Positions 11,565 to 25,400 are shown, counted from the stretch's first letter. The stretch is 64,000 nt of DNA from Xylocopa sonorina (GCF_050948175.1 NC_135200.1:558001-622000), one strand, 5' to 3'. Notes: a model not told the origin generated them from the sequence alone. Translations and numbers: made by a program.

Positions 11565-13497
11565 TATAATATTCATTGCGAAGTGTTATGCATTCCTCGT
11601 CTACGATTCAAATGAAAGTAAATGCGACACTTCCTTGCAAGGAAACAGCGATTGCAGATGTCTACGTATCGTAGCAATAGAGTTCAAATGCTTCTTAAAA
11701 CGCGATATCGCAACTCATTTCTATGTTTCATGGTAAGATATAATATGATTTGCGAAGTGTTATGTATTCCTCGTCTACACCTCAAATGAATGTAAATGCG
11801 ACACTTCCTTGCAAGGAAATAGCGTTTGCAGATGTCTACGTATCGTAGCAATAGTGTTCTAATGCTTCTTAAAACGCGATATCGCATCTCATTTCTATGT
11901 TTCAGGGTAAGATATAATATGATTTGCGAAGTGTTATGTATTCCTCGTTTACACTTCAAATGAATGTAAATGCGATACTCGCTCGCTAGGAAATAGCGTT
12001 TGCAGATGTCTACGTATCGTAGCAATAGAGTTCTAATGCTTCTTAAAACGCGATATCGCATCTCATTTCTATGTATCATGGTAAGATATAATATGATTTG
12101 CGAAGTGTTATGTATTCCTCGTCTACACATCAAATGAATGTAAATGCGACACTTCCTTGCAAAGAAATAGCGTTTGCAGATGTTTACGTATCATAGCAAT
12201 AGAGTTCTAATGCTTCTTAAAACGCGATATCGCATCTCATTTCTATGTTTCATGGTAAGATATAATATGTTTTCGAAGTGTCATGTATTCCTCGTCTACA
12301 CATCAAATGAATGTAAATGCGACACCTCCTTGCAAGGAAATAGAATTTGCAGATATCTACGTATCGTAGCAATGGATTTCTAATGCTTCTTAGAACGCAA
12401 TATCGCATCTCATTTCTATGTTTCATGGTATGATATAATATGATTTGCGAAGTGTCATGTATTCCTCGTCTACACTTCAAATGAATGTAAATGCGACACT
12501 TCCTTGCAAGGAAATAGCGTTTGCAGATGTCTACGTATCGTAGCAATAGAGTTCTAATGCTTCTTAAAACGCGATATCGCATCTCATTTCTATGTTTCAT
12601 GGTAAGGTATAATATGATTTGCGAAGTGTCATGTATTCCTCGTCTACACTTCAAATGAATGTAAATGCGACACTTCCTTGCAAGGAAATAGCGTTTGCAG
12701 ATGTCTATGTATCGACGCAATAGAGTTTTAATGCTTCTTAAAACGCGATATCGCATCTCATTTCTATGTTTCATGGCAAGATGTAATATGATTTGCGAAG
12801 TGTTATGTATTCCTCGTCTACACTTCAAATTAATGTAAATGCGACACTTCCTTGTAAGGAAATTGCGTTTGCAGATGTCTACGTATCGAAGCAATAGAGT
12901 TCAAATGCTTCTTAAAACGAGATACTGCATCTCATATCTATGTTTCATGATAAGATATAATATTCATTGCGAAGTGTTATGCATTCCTCGTCTACACTTC
13001 AAATGAATGTGAATGCGACACTTCCTCGCTAGGAAATAGCGTCTGCAGGTATCTAGGTATCGTAGCAATAGAGTTCCAATGCTCCTTAAAACGAGATGTT
13101 GCATCTAATATCTATGTTTCATGATAAGATATAATATTCATTGCGAAGTGTTATGCATTCCTCGTCTACTCTTCAAATGAATGTAAATGCGACACTTCCT
13201 TGTAAGGAAATAGCGTTTGCAGATGTCTACCTATCGTAGCAATAGAGTTCTAATGCTTCTTAAAACGCGATATCACATCTCATTTCTATGTTTCATGGTA
13301 AGATATAATATGATTTGCGAAGTGTTATGTATTCCTCGTCTACACTTCAAATGAATGTGAATGCGACACTTCCTTGCAAGGAAATAGCGTTTGCAGATGT
13401 CTACGTATCGAAGCAATAAAGTTGAAATGCTTCTTAAAACGAGATATTGCATCTCATATCTATGTTTCATGATAAGATATAATATTCATTGCGAAGT

Positions 13498-15833
13498 GCT
13501 ATGCACTCCTCGTGTACGATTCAAATGAATGTAAATGCGACACTTCCTTGCAAGGAAATAGCGTTTGCAGATGTCTACGTATCGAAGCAATAGAGTTCAA
13601 ATGCTTCTTAAAACGAGATATTGCATCTCATATCTATGTTTCATGATAAGATATAATATTCATTGCGAATTGTTATGCATTCCTCGTGTACGATTCAAAT
13701 GAATGTAAATGCGACACTTCCTTGCTAGGAAATTGCGTCTGCAGATGTTTACGTATCGAAGCAATAGAGTTCAAATGCTTCTTAAAACGAGATATTACAT
13801 CTCATATCTATGTTTCATGATAAGATATAATATTCATTGCGAAGTGTTATGCATTCCTCGTCTACGATTCAAATGAAAGTAAATGCGACACTTCCTTGCA
13901 AGGAAACAGCGATTGCAGATGTCTACGTATCGTAGGAATAGAGTTCAAATGCTTCTTAAAACGCGATATCGCAACTCATTTCTATGTTTCATGGTAAGAT
14001 ATAATATGATTTGCGAAGTGTTATGTATTCCTCGTCTACACCTCAAATGAATGTAAATGCGACACTTCCTTGCAAGGAAATAGCCTTTGCAGATGTCTAC
14101 GTATCGTAGCAATAGAGTTCTAATGCTTCATAAAACGCGATATCGCATCTCATTTCTATGTTTCATGGTAAGATATAATATGATTTGCGAAGTGTTATGT
14201 ATTCCTCGTCTACACATCAAATGAATGTAAATGCGACACCTCCTTGCAAGGAAATAGAATTTGCAGATATCTACGTATCGTAGCAATGGATTTCTAATGC
14301 TTCTTAGAACGCAATATCGCATCTCATTTCTATGTTTCATGGTATGATATAATATGATTTGCGAAGTGTCATGTATTCCTCGTCTACACTTCAAATGAAT
14401 GTAAATGCGACACTTCCTTGCAAGGAAATAGCGTTTGCAGATGTCTACGTATCGTAGCAATAGAGTTCTAATGCTTCTTAAAACGCGATATCGCATCTCA
14501 TTTCTATGTTTCATGGTAAGGTATAATATGATTTGCGAAGTGTCATGTATTCCTCGTCTACACTTCAAATGAATGTAAATGCGACACTTCCTTGCAAGGA
14601 AATAGCGTTTGCAGATGTCTATGTATCGAAGCAATAGAGTTTTAATGCTTCTTAAAACGCGATATCGCATCTCATTTCTATGTTTCATGGCAAGATGTAA
14701 TATGATTTGCGAAGTGTTATGTATTCCTCGTCTACACTTCAAATTAATGTAAATGCGACACTTCCTTGTAAGGAAATTGCGTTTGCAGATGTCTACGTAT
14801 CGAAGCAATAGAGTTCAAATGCTTCTTAAAACGAGATACTGCATCTCATATCTATGTTTCATGATAAGATATAATATTCATTGCGAAGTGTTATGCATTC
14901 CTCGTGTACGATTCAAATGAATGTAAATGCGACACTTCCTTGCTAGGAAATTGCGTCTGCAGATGTTTACGTATCGAAGCAATAGAGTTCAAATGCTTCT
15001 TAAGACGAGATATTGCATCTCATATCTATGTTTCATGATAAGATATAATATTCATTGCGAAGTGTTATGCATTCCTCCTGTACGATTCAAATGAATGTAA
15101 ATGCGACACTTCCTTGGAAAGAAATCGCGTTTGCAGATGTCTACGTATCGAAGCAATAGTGTTCTAAAGCTCCTTAAATCGCGATATCGCATCTCATTTC
15201 TATGTTTCATGGTAAGATATAATATGATTTGCGAAGTATCACGTATTCCCCGGAAACACTTCAAATGAATGTAAATGCGACACTTCCTTGCAAGGAAATA
15301 GCGTTTGCAGATGTCTACGTATCGTAGCAATAGAGTTCTAATGCTTCTTAAAACGCGATATCGCATCTCATTTCTATGTTTCAGGGTAAGATATAATATG
15401 ATTTGCGAAGTGTTATGTATTCCTCGTTTACACTTCAAATGAATGTAAATGCGATACTCGCTCGCTAGGAAATAGCGTTTGCAGATGTCTACGTATCGTA
15501 GCAATAGAGTTCTAATGCTTCTAAAACGCGATATCGCATCTCATTTCTATGTTTCATGGTAAGATATAATATGATTTGCGAAGTGTCATGTATTCCTCGT
15601 CTACACTTCAAATGAATGTAAATGCGACACTTCCTTGCAAGGAAATAGCGTTTGCAGATGTTTACGTATCGTAGCAATAGAGTTCTAATGCTTCTTAAAA
15701 CGCGATATCGCATCTCATTTCTATGTTTCATGGTAAGATATAATATGATTTGCGAAATGTCATGTATTCCTCGTCTACACTTCAAATGAATGTAAATGCG
15801 ACACTTCCTTGCAAGGAAATAGCGTTTGCAGAT
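13498..15833. repeat. Higher-order segment paralogous to 1616-2237 + 3857-5570, without the LTR
   Basis: The left part (13498-14119) follows 1616-2237 at offset 11882. The right part (14116-15833) follows 3853-5570 at offset 10263. The difference of 1619 equals the 1615-bp LTR plus its 4-bp TSD. The copies share rare markers (GTGCTATGCACTCC, CGTAGGAATAG, AGCCTTTGCAG, CACCTCCTTGC) with scattered mismatches (GCGAATTG here against GCGAAGTG). It is therefore an unoccupied paralogue of the family-A insertion site. Confidence 0.85.
14116..14119 (+). other. Paralogous empty target site for the family-A LTR
   Basis: There is a single AGTT here in CAATAGAGTTCTAATGC. At 2234-3856 the same site carries AGTT-LTR-AGTT. 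This directly confirms a 4-bp duplication on insertion. Confidence 0.88.
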
Positions 15834-16357
15834 GTCTATGTATCGAAGCAATAGAGTTTTAATGCTTCTTAAAACGCGATATCGCATCTCATTTCTATGT
15901 TTCATGGCAAGATGTAATATGATTTGCGAAGTGTTATGTATTCCTCGTCTACACTTCAAATTAATGTAAATGCGACACTTCCTTGTAAGGAAATTGCGTT
16001 TGCAGATGTCTACGTATCGAAGCAATAGAGTTCAAATGCTTCTTAAAACGAGATACTGCATCTCATATCTATGTTTCATGATAAGATATAATATTCATTG
16101 CGAAGTGTTATGCATTCCTCGTGTACGATTCAAATGAATGTAAATGCGACACTTCCTTGCTAGGAAATTGCGTCTGCAGATGTTTACGTATCGAAGCAAT
16201 AGAGTTCAAATGCTTCTTAAGACGAGATATTGCATCTCATATCTATGTTTCATGATAAGATATAATATTCATTGCGAAGTGTTATGCATTCCTCCTGTAC
16301 GATTCAAATGAATGTAAATGCGACACTTCCTTGCAAGGAAATCGCGTTTGCAGATGT

Positions 16358-16361
16358 CTAC
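16358..16361 (+). other. Target-site duplication (CTAC), left of family-B solo LTR
   Basis: CTAC at 16358-16361 is repeated at 17895-17898. Removing the LTR and one copy restores GATGTCTACGTATCG, the normal satellite sequence. Paralogous uninterrupted sites with the same flanking variants are at 4878-4881, 10967-10970 and 15141-15144. Confidence 0.9.
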
Positions 16362-16512
16362 TGTCACGTCCGGCGAAATAACTTTTCGTATATCCGGAGG
16401 CTTCACGACACTAGCCTATTTGTTCGAAATTCGGTCCGCGGAAACGCGTTACGACCGGGTTCGACTATTTCAGCTAACGCGACACGGACAAAACACTCGC
16501 GATTCGCGGATA

Positions 16513-16899
16513 TTAGGAGTTGGAAATATTACCTTTGCTGATTTCGTTCTCGATACGTTGGTAAAATTCTCGCCGTGGATCGTTGATTGGTATCGACGTA
16601 GGTGCTGGCCTGTTGATTGAGGTTGATAATTCAATGAGCTTCCAGCGAAGCGGGAAACTGCGACTCGGATGCGAAGCGGATTCGGTGGAGACTGTAGATA
16701 TCGCAGCAACCTCGGCTGCGGAAACAGGAGACTCGGCGTTGCTGGAGATTTCGGAGAGATGCTGCTGAACAGGTGCGGAGACAGGTTGCTGGTACACGGG
16801 GATCCGGGATACGTTACCCACGTATCCACGCACAAGTGAGCGAAGGAAATTCTTCCTACCCGCGCGTCGTGTTCTTCGCGAACCGGAATCACGCCCCAT
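16513..16899 (-). CDS. LTR-encoded Arg-rich small protein, family B, solo-LTR copy
   Basis: This is a 128-codon ORF on the minus strand with an ATG start (MGRDSGSRRTRRAGRKNF). It is identical to the ORFs in both LTRs of the full-length element. It is basic at the N-terminus, has a Ser/Ala/Gln-rich middle, and ends with the IPINDPRR motif and a charged segment. It is the counterpart of the family-A ORF at 3371-3718. In this solo LTR the predicted start site (T17323 on the plus strand) lies upstream of it, so it could still be transcribed. No known domain is recognised. Confidence 0.5.
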   Translation of the reverse strand: MGRDSGSRRTRRAGRKNFLRSLVRGYVGNVSRIPVYQQPVSAPVQQHLSEISSNAESPVSAAEVAAISTVSTESASHPSRSFPLRWKLIELSTSINRPAPTSIPINDPRREFYQRIENEISKGNISNS

Positions 16900-17319
16900 T
16901 CACCCAGAGTTTTCTGTACTAACAGACAATGCTCGGAAGGATAAGCGGCGGTCCGCTCTATCGCAACTCTGCAAAGCTGAGTTCTATACTCCTTCGAGGT
17001 GATGGGAAGCTACCCAGTCGTATGGAAGAGACACGTGGAAGAATTCGTTGTTACTGTTTGTATTAAGCGCGAGAAGTGGTATTTGATTTAGTAGATATAG
17101 GAATTAGTAGATATGGTATTAAACTCAAACACTAGATGTAGTAAAATAAATGGAATATATTCTAAGTTAAAATTATACAAAGTTGAAATTATTCTAAGTT
17201 AGAACTAAGGAAATAGAAATACTAGCGCGTAGCCTAGACCCCACATTGAGGCGGCTAATGGCTCGAGTATAAGAGATGGTACTGGAGGATTCGACTCCTC
17301 GGACTGGAATCTCGAAGTA

Positions 17320-17325
17320 GACTGA
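17320..17325 (-). promoter_or_regulatory. Inr of family-B solo LTR
   Basis: GACTGA on the plus strand is TCAGTC on the minus strand, an arthropod Inr match, with the +1 A opposite T17323. The DPE-like AGTCGA follows at +28. The arrangement is the same as in the full-length element. Confidence 0.6.
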
Positions 17326-17590
17326 CTCTCTGGAGTCGCGTCTCGGACCTCCTCGGTTCGCGAGGCGCTTCGGTCGCGGGCGCTCGTAGTGGGGAGCGCG
17401 TGGTCCAGCGAGTGGGGACTCGCGGCTCGTGGTGGGGCTAGCTGCGCGTGTCGTTGGCGCAGGCGCGTCTTAACATATAATCATATACCTACGGACTTAG
17501 AATTACGTGTGTGTTGTGGTGTGTTACAATATGTGTCATGAGTACTTAGATTTAGGATTATAATACATGTACATAGATGTAATATATGAG

Positions 17591-17892
17591 TTAAAAATAG
17601 TATACAGGGTCTGGCAATGTTGGTTCCCTAAACTGGAACAGTCCCCATTCCGGTGACGGGCTGCGACTTCTTCCCTCTGGACGGAGTCCTCGATGCGAGG
17701 GAGGCGGGGATGCTCGTAGGTGCGAGCGAGAAAGAGGTATTCCTACGTGCGTGTGAGCGCGTGCACCTGTGCGCGCGCGAACGCTGCTGGTTGCTGAATC
17801 TGCAGGCGTGTACGGCAGGTTGCCTCCGTGCAGGGGTTGATGCTGGGGGCGGTGAGGAGGCTGATGGGTGGCAGGCGCTACGCCTGACGTCA
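17591..17892 (-). CDS. U3 open frame of family-B solo LTR (pol tail remnant)
   Basis: This minus-strand frame is open for about 100 codons from the second or third base of the LTR and ends in ...VYYF-stop. It equals the segment appended to pol in the full-length copy (V-T-S-G-V-A-P-A-T here, with one replacement against the 3' LTR). With pol absent it has no obvious start codon of its own, so it is best read as a remnant of the pol tail. It is rich in Pro, Arg, Ser and His. No domain is recognised. Confidence 0.4.
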
Positions 17893-19389
17893 CACTACGT
17901 ATCGAAGCAATAGTGTTCTAAAGCTCCTTAAATCGCGATATCGCATCTCATTTCTATGTTTCATGGTAAGATATAATATGATTTGCGAAGTATCACGTAT
18001 TCCCCGGAAACACTTCAAATGAATGTAAATGCGACACTTCCTTGCAAGGAAATAGCGTTTGCAGATGTCTACGTATCGTAGCAATAGAGTTCTAATGCTT
18101 CTTAAAACGCGATATCGCATCTCATTTCTATGTTTCAGGGTAAGATATAATATGATTTGCGAAGTGTTATGTATTCCTCGTTTACACTTCAAATGAATGT
18201 AAATGCGATACTCGCTCGCTAGGAAATAGCGTTTGCAGATGTCTACGTATCGTAGCAATAGAGTTCTAATGCTTCTAAAACGCGATATCGCATCTCATTT
18301 CTATGTTTCATGGTAAGATATAATATGATTTGCGAAGTGTCATGTATTCCTCGTCTACACTTCAAATGAATGTAAATGCGACACTTCCTTGCAAGGAAAT
18401 AGCGTTTGCAGATGTTTACGTATCGTAGCAATAGAGTTCTAATGCTTCTTAAAACGCGATATCGCATCTCATTTCTATGTTTCATGGTAAGATATAATAT
18501 GATTTGCGAAATGTCATGTATTCCTCTTCTACACTTCAAATGAATGTAAATGCGACACTTCCTTGCAAGGAAATAGCGTTTGCAGATGTCTACGTATCGT
18601 AGCAATAGAGTTCTAATGCTTCTTAAAACGCGATATCGCATCTCATTTCTATGTTTCAGGGTAAGATATAATATGATTTGCGAAGTGTTATGTATTCCTC
18701 GTTTACACTTCAAATGAATGTAAATGCGATACTCGCTCGCTAGGAAATAGCGTTTGCAGATGTCTACGTATCGTAGCAATAGAGTTCTAATGCTTCATAA
18801 AACGCGATATCGCATCTCATTTCTATGTTTCATGGTAAGATACAATATGCTTTGCGAAGTGTTATGTATTACTCGTCTACACATCAAATGAATGTAAATG
18901 CGACACTTCCTTGCAAGGAAATAGCATTTGCAGATGTCTACGTATCGTAGCAATGGATTTCTAATGCTTCTTAGAACGCAATGTCGCATCTCATTTCTAT
19001 GTTTCATGGTATGATATAATATGATTTGCGAAGTGTCATGTATTCCTCGTCTACACTTCAAATGAATGTAAATGCGACACTTCCTTGCAAGAAAATAGCG
19101 TTTGCAGATGCCTACGTATCGAAGCAATAGAGTTCAAATGCTTCTTAAAACGAGATATTGCATCTCATATCTATGTTTCATGATAAGATATAATATACAT
19201 TGCGAAGTGTTATGCATTCCTCGTCTACGATTCAAATGAAAGTAAATGCGACACTTCCTTGCAAGGAAATAGCGTTTGCAGATGTCTACGTATCGTAGCA
19301 ATAGATTTCTAATGCTCCTTAAAACGCGATATCGCATCTCATTTCTATGTTTCATGGTAAGATATAATATGATTTGCGAAGTGTTATGT

Positions 19390-22300
19390 ATTCCTCGTCT
19401 ACACTTCAAATGAATGTAAATACGACACTTCCTTGCAAGGAAATAGCGTTTGCAAATATCTGCCTATCGTAGCAATAGTATTCTAATGCTTCTTAAAACG
19501 CGATATCGCACCTCACTTCTATGTTTCATGGTAAGTTATAATATGACTTGCGAAGTGTTATGTATTCCTCGTCTACACTTCAAATGAATGTAAATGCGAC
19601 ACTTCCTTGCAAGGAAATAGCGTTTGCAGATGTCTACGTATCGAAGCAATAGAGTTCAAATGCTTCTTAAAAAGAGTTATTCCATCTCATACCTATGTTT
19701 CATGATAAGATATAATATTCATTGCGAAGTGTTATGCATTTCTCGTCTACGATTCAAATGAATGTAAATGCGACACTTCCTTGCAAGGAAATAGCGTTTG
19801 CAGATGTCTACGTATCGTAGCAATAGAGTTCTTATGATTCTTAAAACGCGATATCGCATCTCATTTCTATGTTTCATGGTAAGGTATAATATGATTTGTG
19901 AAGTGTTATGTATTCCTCGTCTATACTTCAAATGAATGTGAATGCGACACTTCCTCGCTAGGAAATTGCGTCTGCAGATGTCTAGGTATCGTAGTAATAG
20001 AGTTCTAATGCTTCTTAAAACGAGATATTGCATCTCATATCTATGTTTCATGATAAGATATAATATTCATTGCGACGTGTCATGCATTCCTCGTCTACGA
20101 TTCAAATGAAAGTAAATGCGACACTTCCTTGCAAGGAAATAGCGTTTGCAGATGTCTACGTATCGTAGCAATAGAGTTCTAATGCTTCTTAAAACGCGAT
20201 ATCGCATCTCATTTCTATGTTTCGTGGTAAGATATAATATTCATTGCGAAGTGTTATGCATTCCTCGTCTACGATTCAAATGAATGTAAATGCGACACTT
20301 CCTTGCAAGGAAATAGCGTCTGCAGACGTCTACGTATCGTAGCAATGGATTTCTGATGCTTCTTAGAAGGCGATATCGCATCTCATTTCTATGTTTCATG
20401 GTAAGATATAATATGATTTGCGAAGTGTTATGTATTCCTCGTCTACACCTCAAATGAATGTAAATGCGACACTTCCTTGCGAGGAAATAGCGTTTGCAGA
20501 TGTCTACGTATCGTAGCAATAGAGCTCTTATAATTCTTAAAACGCGATTTCGCATCTCAGTTCTATGTTTCATGGTAAGGTATAATATGATTTGCGAAGT
20601 GTTATGTATTCCTCGCCTACACTTCAAGTGTATGTAAATGCGACACTTCCTTGCAAGGATATAGCGATTGCAGATGTCTACCTATCGTAGCAATAGAGTT
20701 CTAATGCTTCTTAAAACGCGATATCGCATCTCATTTCTATGTTTCATGGTAAGATATAATATGATTTGAGAAGTGTTATGTATTCCTCGTCTACACTTCA
20801 AATGAATGTAAATGCGACACTTCCTTGCAAGGAAACAGCGTTTGCAGATGTCTACGTATCGAAGCAATTGAGTTCAAATGCTTCTTAAAACGCGATATCG
20901 CATCTCATTTCTATGTTTCATGGTAAGATATAATATGATTTGCGAAGTGTTATGTATTCCTCGTCTACACCTCAAATGAATGTAAATGCGACACTTCCTT
21001 GCAAGGAAATAGCGTTTGCCGATGTCTACGTATCGTAGCAATAGAGCTCTTATAATTCTTAAAACGCGATTTCGCATCTCAGTTCTATGTTTCATGGTAA
21101 GATATAATATGATTTGCGAAGTATCATGTATTCCTCGTCTACACTTCAAATGAATGTAAATGCGACAATTCCTTGCTAGGAAATAGCGTCTGCAGATGTC
21201 TAGGTATCGTAGCAATAGAGTTCTAATGTTTCTTAAAACGCGATATCACATCTCATTTCTATGTTTCATGATAAGATATAATATGATTTGCGAAGTGTTA
21301 TGTATTCCTCGTCTACACTTCAAATGAATGTAAATGCGACACTTCCTTGCAAGGAAATAGCGTTTGCAGATGTCTACGTATCGAAGCAACAGAGTTCAAA
21401 CGCTTCTTAAAACGAGATATTGCATCTCATATCTATGTTTCATGATAAGATATAGTATTCATTGCGAAGTGTTATGCATTCCTCGTCTACGATTCAAATG
21501 AATGTAAATGCGACACTTCCTTGCAAGGAAATAGCGTTTGCAGATGTCTACGTATCGTAGCAATAGAGTTCTTATGATTCTTAAAACGCGATATCGCATC
21601 TCATTTCTATGTTTCATGGTAAGGTATAATATGATTTGTGAAGTGTTATGTATTCCTCGTCTATACTTCAAATGAATGTGAATGCGACACTTCCTCGCTA
21701 GGAAATTGCGTCTGCAGATGTCTAGGTATCGTAGTAATAGAGTTCTAATGCTTCTTAAAACGAGATATTGCATCTCATATCTATGTTTCATGATAAGATA
21801 TAATATTCATTGCGACGTGTCATGCATTCCTCGTCTACGATTCAAATGAAAGTAAATGCGACACTTCCTTGCAAGGAAATAGCGTTTGCAGATGTCTACG
21901 TATCGTAGCAATAGAGTTCTAATGCTTCTTAAAACGCGATATCGCATCTCATTTCTATGTTTCGTGGTAAGATATAATATTCATTGCGAAGTGTTATGCA
22001 TTCCTCGTCTACGATTCAAATGAATGTAAATGCGACACTTCCTTGCAAGGAAATAGCGTCTGCAGACGTCTACGTATCGTAGCAATGGATTTCTGATGCT
22101 TCTTAGAAGGCGATATCGCATCTCATTTCTATGTTTCATGGTAAGATATAATATGATTTGCGAAGTGTTATGTATTCCTCGTCTACACCTCAAATGAATG
22201 TAAATGCGACACTTCCTTGCAAGGAAATAGCGTTTGCAGATGTCTACGTATCGTAGCAATAGAGCTCTTATAATTCTTAAAACGCGATTTCGCATCTCAG

Positions 22301-25300
22301 TTCTATGTTTCATGGTAAGGTATAATATGATTTGCGAAGTGTTATGTATTCCTCGCCTACACTTCAAGTGTATGTAAATGCGACACTTCCTTGCAAGGAT
22401 ATAGCGATTGCAGATGTCTACCTATCGTAGCAATAGAGTTCCAATGCTTCTTAAAACGCGATATCGCATCTCATTTCTATGTTTCATGGTAAGATATAAT
22501 ATGATTTGAGAAGTGTTATGTATTCCTCGTCTACACTTCAAATGAATGTAAATGCGACACTTCCTTGCAAGGAAACAGCGTTTGCAGATGTCTACGTATC
22601 GAAGCAATTGAGTTCAAATGCTTCTTAAAACGCGATATCGCATCTCATTTCTATGTTTCATGGTAAGATATAATATGATTTGCGAAGTGTTATGTATTCC
22701 TCGTCTACACCTCAAATGAATGTAAATGCGACACTTCCTTGCAAGGAAATAACGTTTGCAGATGTCTACGTATCGTAGCAATAGAGTTCTAATGCTTCTT
22801 AAAACGCGATATCGCATCTCATTTCTATGTTTCGTGGTAAGATATAATATTCATTGCGAAGTGTTATGCATTCCTCGTCTACGATTCAAATGAATGTAAA
22901 TGCGACACTTCCTTGCAAGGAAATAGCGTCTGCAGACGTCTACGTATCGTAGCAATGGATTTCTGATGCTTCTTAGAAGGCGATATCGCATCTCATTTCT
23001 ATGTTTCATGGTAAGATATAATATGATTTGCGAAGTGTTATGTATTCCTCGTCTACACCTCAAATGAATGTAAATGCGACACTTCCTTGCAAGGAAATAG
23101 CGTTTGCAGATGTCTACGTATCGTAGCAATAGAGCTCTTATAATTCTTAAAACGCGATTTCGCATCTCAGTTCTATGTTTCATGGTAAGGTATAATATGA
23201 TTTGCGAAGTGTTATGTATTCCTCGCCTACACATCAAGTGTATGTAAATGCGACACTTCCTTGCAAGGATATAGCGATTGCAGATGTCTACCTATCGTAG
23301 CAATAGAGTTCTAATGCTTCTTAAAACGCGATATCGCATCTCATTTCTATGTTTCATGGTAAGATATAATATGATTTGAGAAGTGTTATGTATTCCTCGT
23401 CTACACTTCAAATGAATGTAAATGCGACACTTCCTTGCAAGGAAACAGCGTTTGCAGATGTCTACGTATCGAAGCAATTGAGTTCAAATGCTTCTTAAAA
23501 CGCGATATCGCATCTCATTTCTATGTTTCATGGTAAGATATAATATGATTTGCGAAGTGTTATGTATTCCTCGTCTACACCTCAAATGAATGTAAATGCG
23601 ACACTTCCTTGCAAGGAAATAGCGGTTGCAGATGTCTACGTATCGTAGCAATAGAGCTCTTATAATTCTTAAAACGCGATTTCGCATCTCAGTTCTATGT
23701 TTCATGGTAAGATATAATATGATTTGCGAAGTATCATGTATTCCTCGTCTACACTTCAAATGAATGTAAATGCGACAATTCCTTGCTAGGAAATAGCGTC
23801 TGCAGATGTCTAGGTATCGTAGCAATAGAGTTCTAATGATTCTTAAAACGCGATATCACATCTCATTTCTATGTTTCATGATAAGATATAATATGATTTG
23901 CGAAGTGTTATGTATTCCTCGTCTACACTTCAAATGAATGTAAATGCGACACTTCCTTGCAAGGAAATAGCGTTTGCAGATGTCTACGTATCGAAGCAAC
24001 AGAGTTCAAACGCTTCTTAAAACGAGATATTGCATCTCATATCTATGTTTCATGATAAGATATAGTATTCATTGCGAAGTGTTATGCATTCCTCGTCTAC
24101 GATTCAAATGAATGTAAATGCGACACTTCCTTGCAAGGAAATAGCGTTTGCAGATGTCTACGTATCGAAGCAATAGAGTTGAAATGCTTCTTAAAACGAG
24201 ATATTGCATCTCATATCTATGTTTCATGATAAGATATAATATTCATTGCGAAGTGTTATGCATTCCTCGTCTACGATTAAAATGAATGTAAATGCGACAC
24301 TTGCTTGCAAGGAAATAGCGTTTGCAGATGTCTACGTATCAGAGCAATGGATTTCTGATGCCTCTTAAAACGCGATATCGCATCTCATTTCTATGTTTCA
24401 TGGTAAGATATAATATGATTTGCGAAGTGTCATGTATTCCTCGTCTACACTTCAAATGAATGTAAATGCGACACTTCCTAGCAAGGAAATTGCGTTTGCA
24501 GATGTCTACGTATCGTAGCAATAGATTTCTTATGATTCTTAAAACGGGATATCGGATCTCATTTCTATATTTCATGGTAAGATATAATATGATTTGCGAA
24601 GTATCATGTATTCTTCGTCTACACTTCAAATGAATGTAAATGCGACACTTCGTTGCAAGGAAATAGCGTTTGCAAATGTCTACCTATCGTAGCAATAGTT
24701 TTCTAATGCTTCTTAAAACGCGATATCGCATCCCATTTCTATGTTTCATGGTAAGATATAATATGATTTGCGAAGTATCATGTATTCCTCGTCTACACTT
24801 CAAATGAATGTAAATACGACACTTCCTTGCAAGGAAATAGCGTTTGCAGATGTCTACGTATCGAAGCAACAGAGTTCAAACGCTTCTTAAAACGAGATAT
24901 TGCATCTCATATCTATGTTTCGTGATAAGATATAGTATTCATTGCGAAGTGATATGCATTCCTCGTCTACGATTCAAATGAATGTAAATGCGACACTTCC
25001 TTGCAAGGAAATAGCGTTTGCAGATGTCTACGTATCGAAGCAATAGAGTTCAAATACTTCTTAAAACGCGATATCGCATCTCATTTCTATGTTTCATGGT
25101 AAGATATAATATGATTTGCGAAGTGTTATGTTTTCCTCGTCTACACCTCAAATGAATGTAAATGCGACACTTCCTTGCAAGGATATAGCGATTGCAAATG
25201 TCTACCTATCGTAGCAATAGAGTTCTAATGCTTCTTAAAACGCGATATCGCATCTCATTTCTATGTTTCATGGTAAGATATAATATGATTTGCGAAGTAT

Positions 25301-25400
25301 CATGTATTCCTCGTCTACACTTCAAATGAATGTAAATGCGACACTTGGTTGCAAGGAAATAGCGTTTGCAAATGTCTACCTATCGTAGCAATAGTTTTCT
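19390..25400. repeat. Large higher-order duplication, copy 1 (about 6.0 kb)
   Basis: It pairs with 27393-32530. The offset is 8003 bp up to about 22.6 kb and 7133 bp after it. The change of 870 bp equals five monomers, which are tandemly repeated in this copy only (compare 21981-22607 with 22851-23477). Shared rare variants include ACCTCACTTCTATG, TATCTGCCTATCG, AAAAGAGTTATTCC and AGACGTCTACG. Boundaries were estimated by eye. Confidence 0.75.

Larger units (their letters stand above)
3853..16361. repeat. 174-bp satellite block 2 (about 72 monomers)
   Basis: This is a continuous satellite array between the family-A solo LTR and the minus-strand family-B solo LTR. It holds repeated higher-order segments. 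The run beginning with CACCTCCTTGCAAGG and ending with the CCCCGGAAACACTTC variant occurs, whole or in part, near 3.9-5.5, 10.4-11.6, 12.3-12.9 and 14.1-15.8 kb. Small indels break monomer register in places, for example a loss within ATTTGCG near 12270. Minus-strand ORFs of up to 526 codons cross it (5226-6806) but are explained by the monomer length. I see no other gene or element. Confidence 0.95.
16362..17894 (-). mobile_element. Family-B solo LTR, minus strand, 1533 bp
   Basis: On the plus strand it begins TGTCACGTCC and ends GACGTCACA, the reverse complement of the LTRs of the full-length element at 39282-48334, and it has the same length. At the two positions where those two LTRs differ from each other, this copy matches the 5' LTR (GGCGTAGCGCC; CTCCCCAC). 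It has a CTAC TSD and satellite on both sides, so it is a solo LTR from a very young insertion. Its orientation is opposite to the full-length copy. Confidence 0.94.

Noticed and set aside
16470..16892. Second overlapping ORF in the family-B LTR (140 codons, starting MIPVREEH)
   Set aside because: It is a shadow frame of the Arg-rich ORF, with no counterpart in the family-A LTR.
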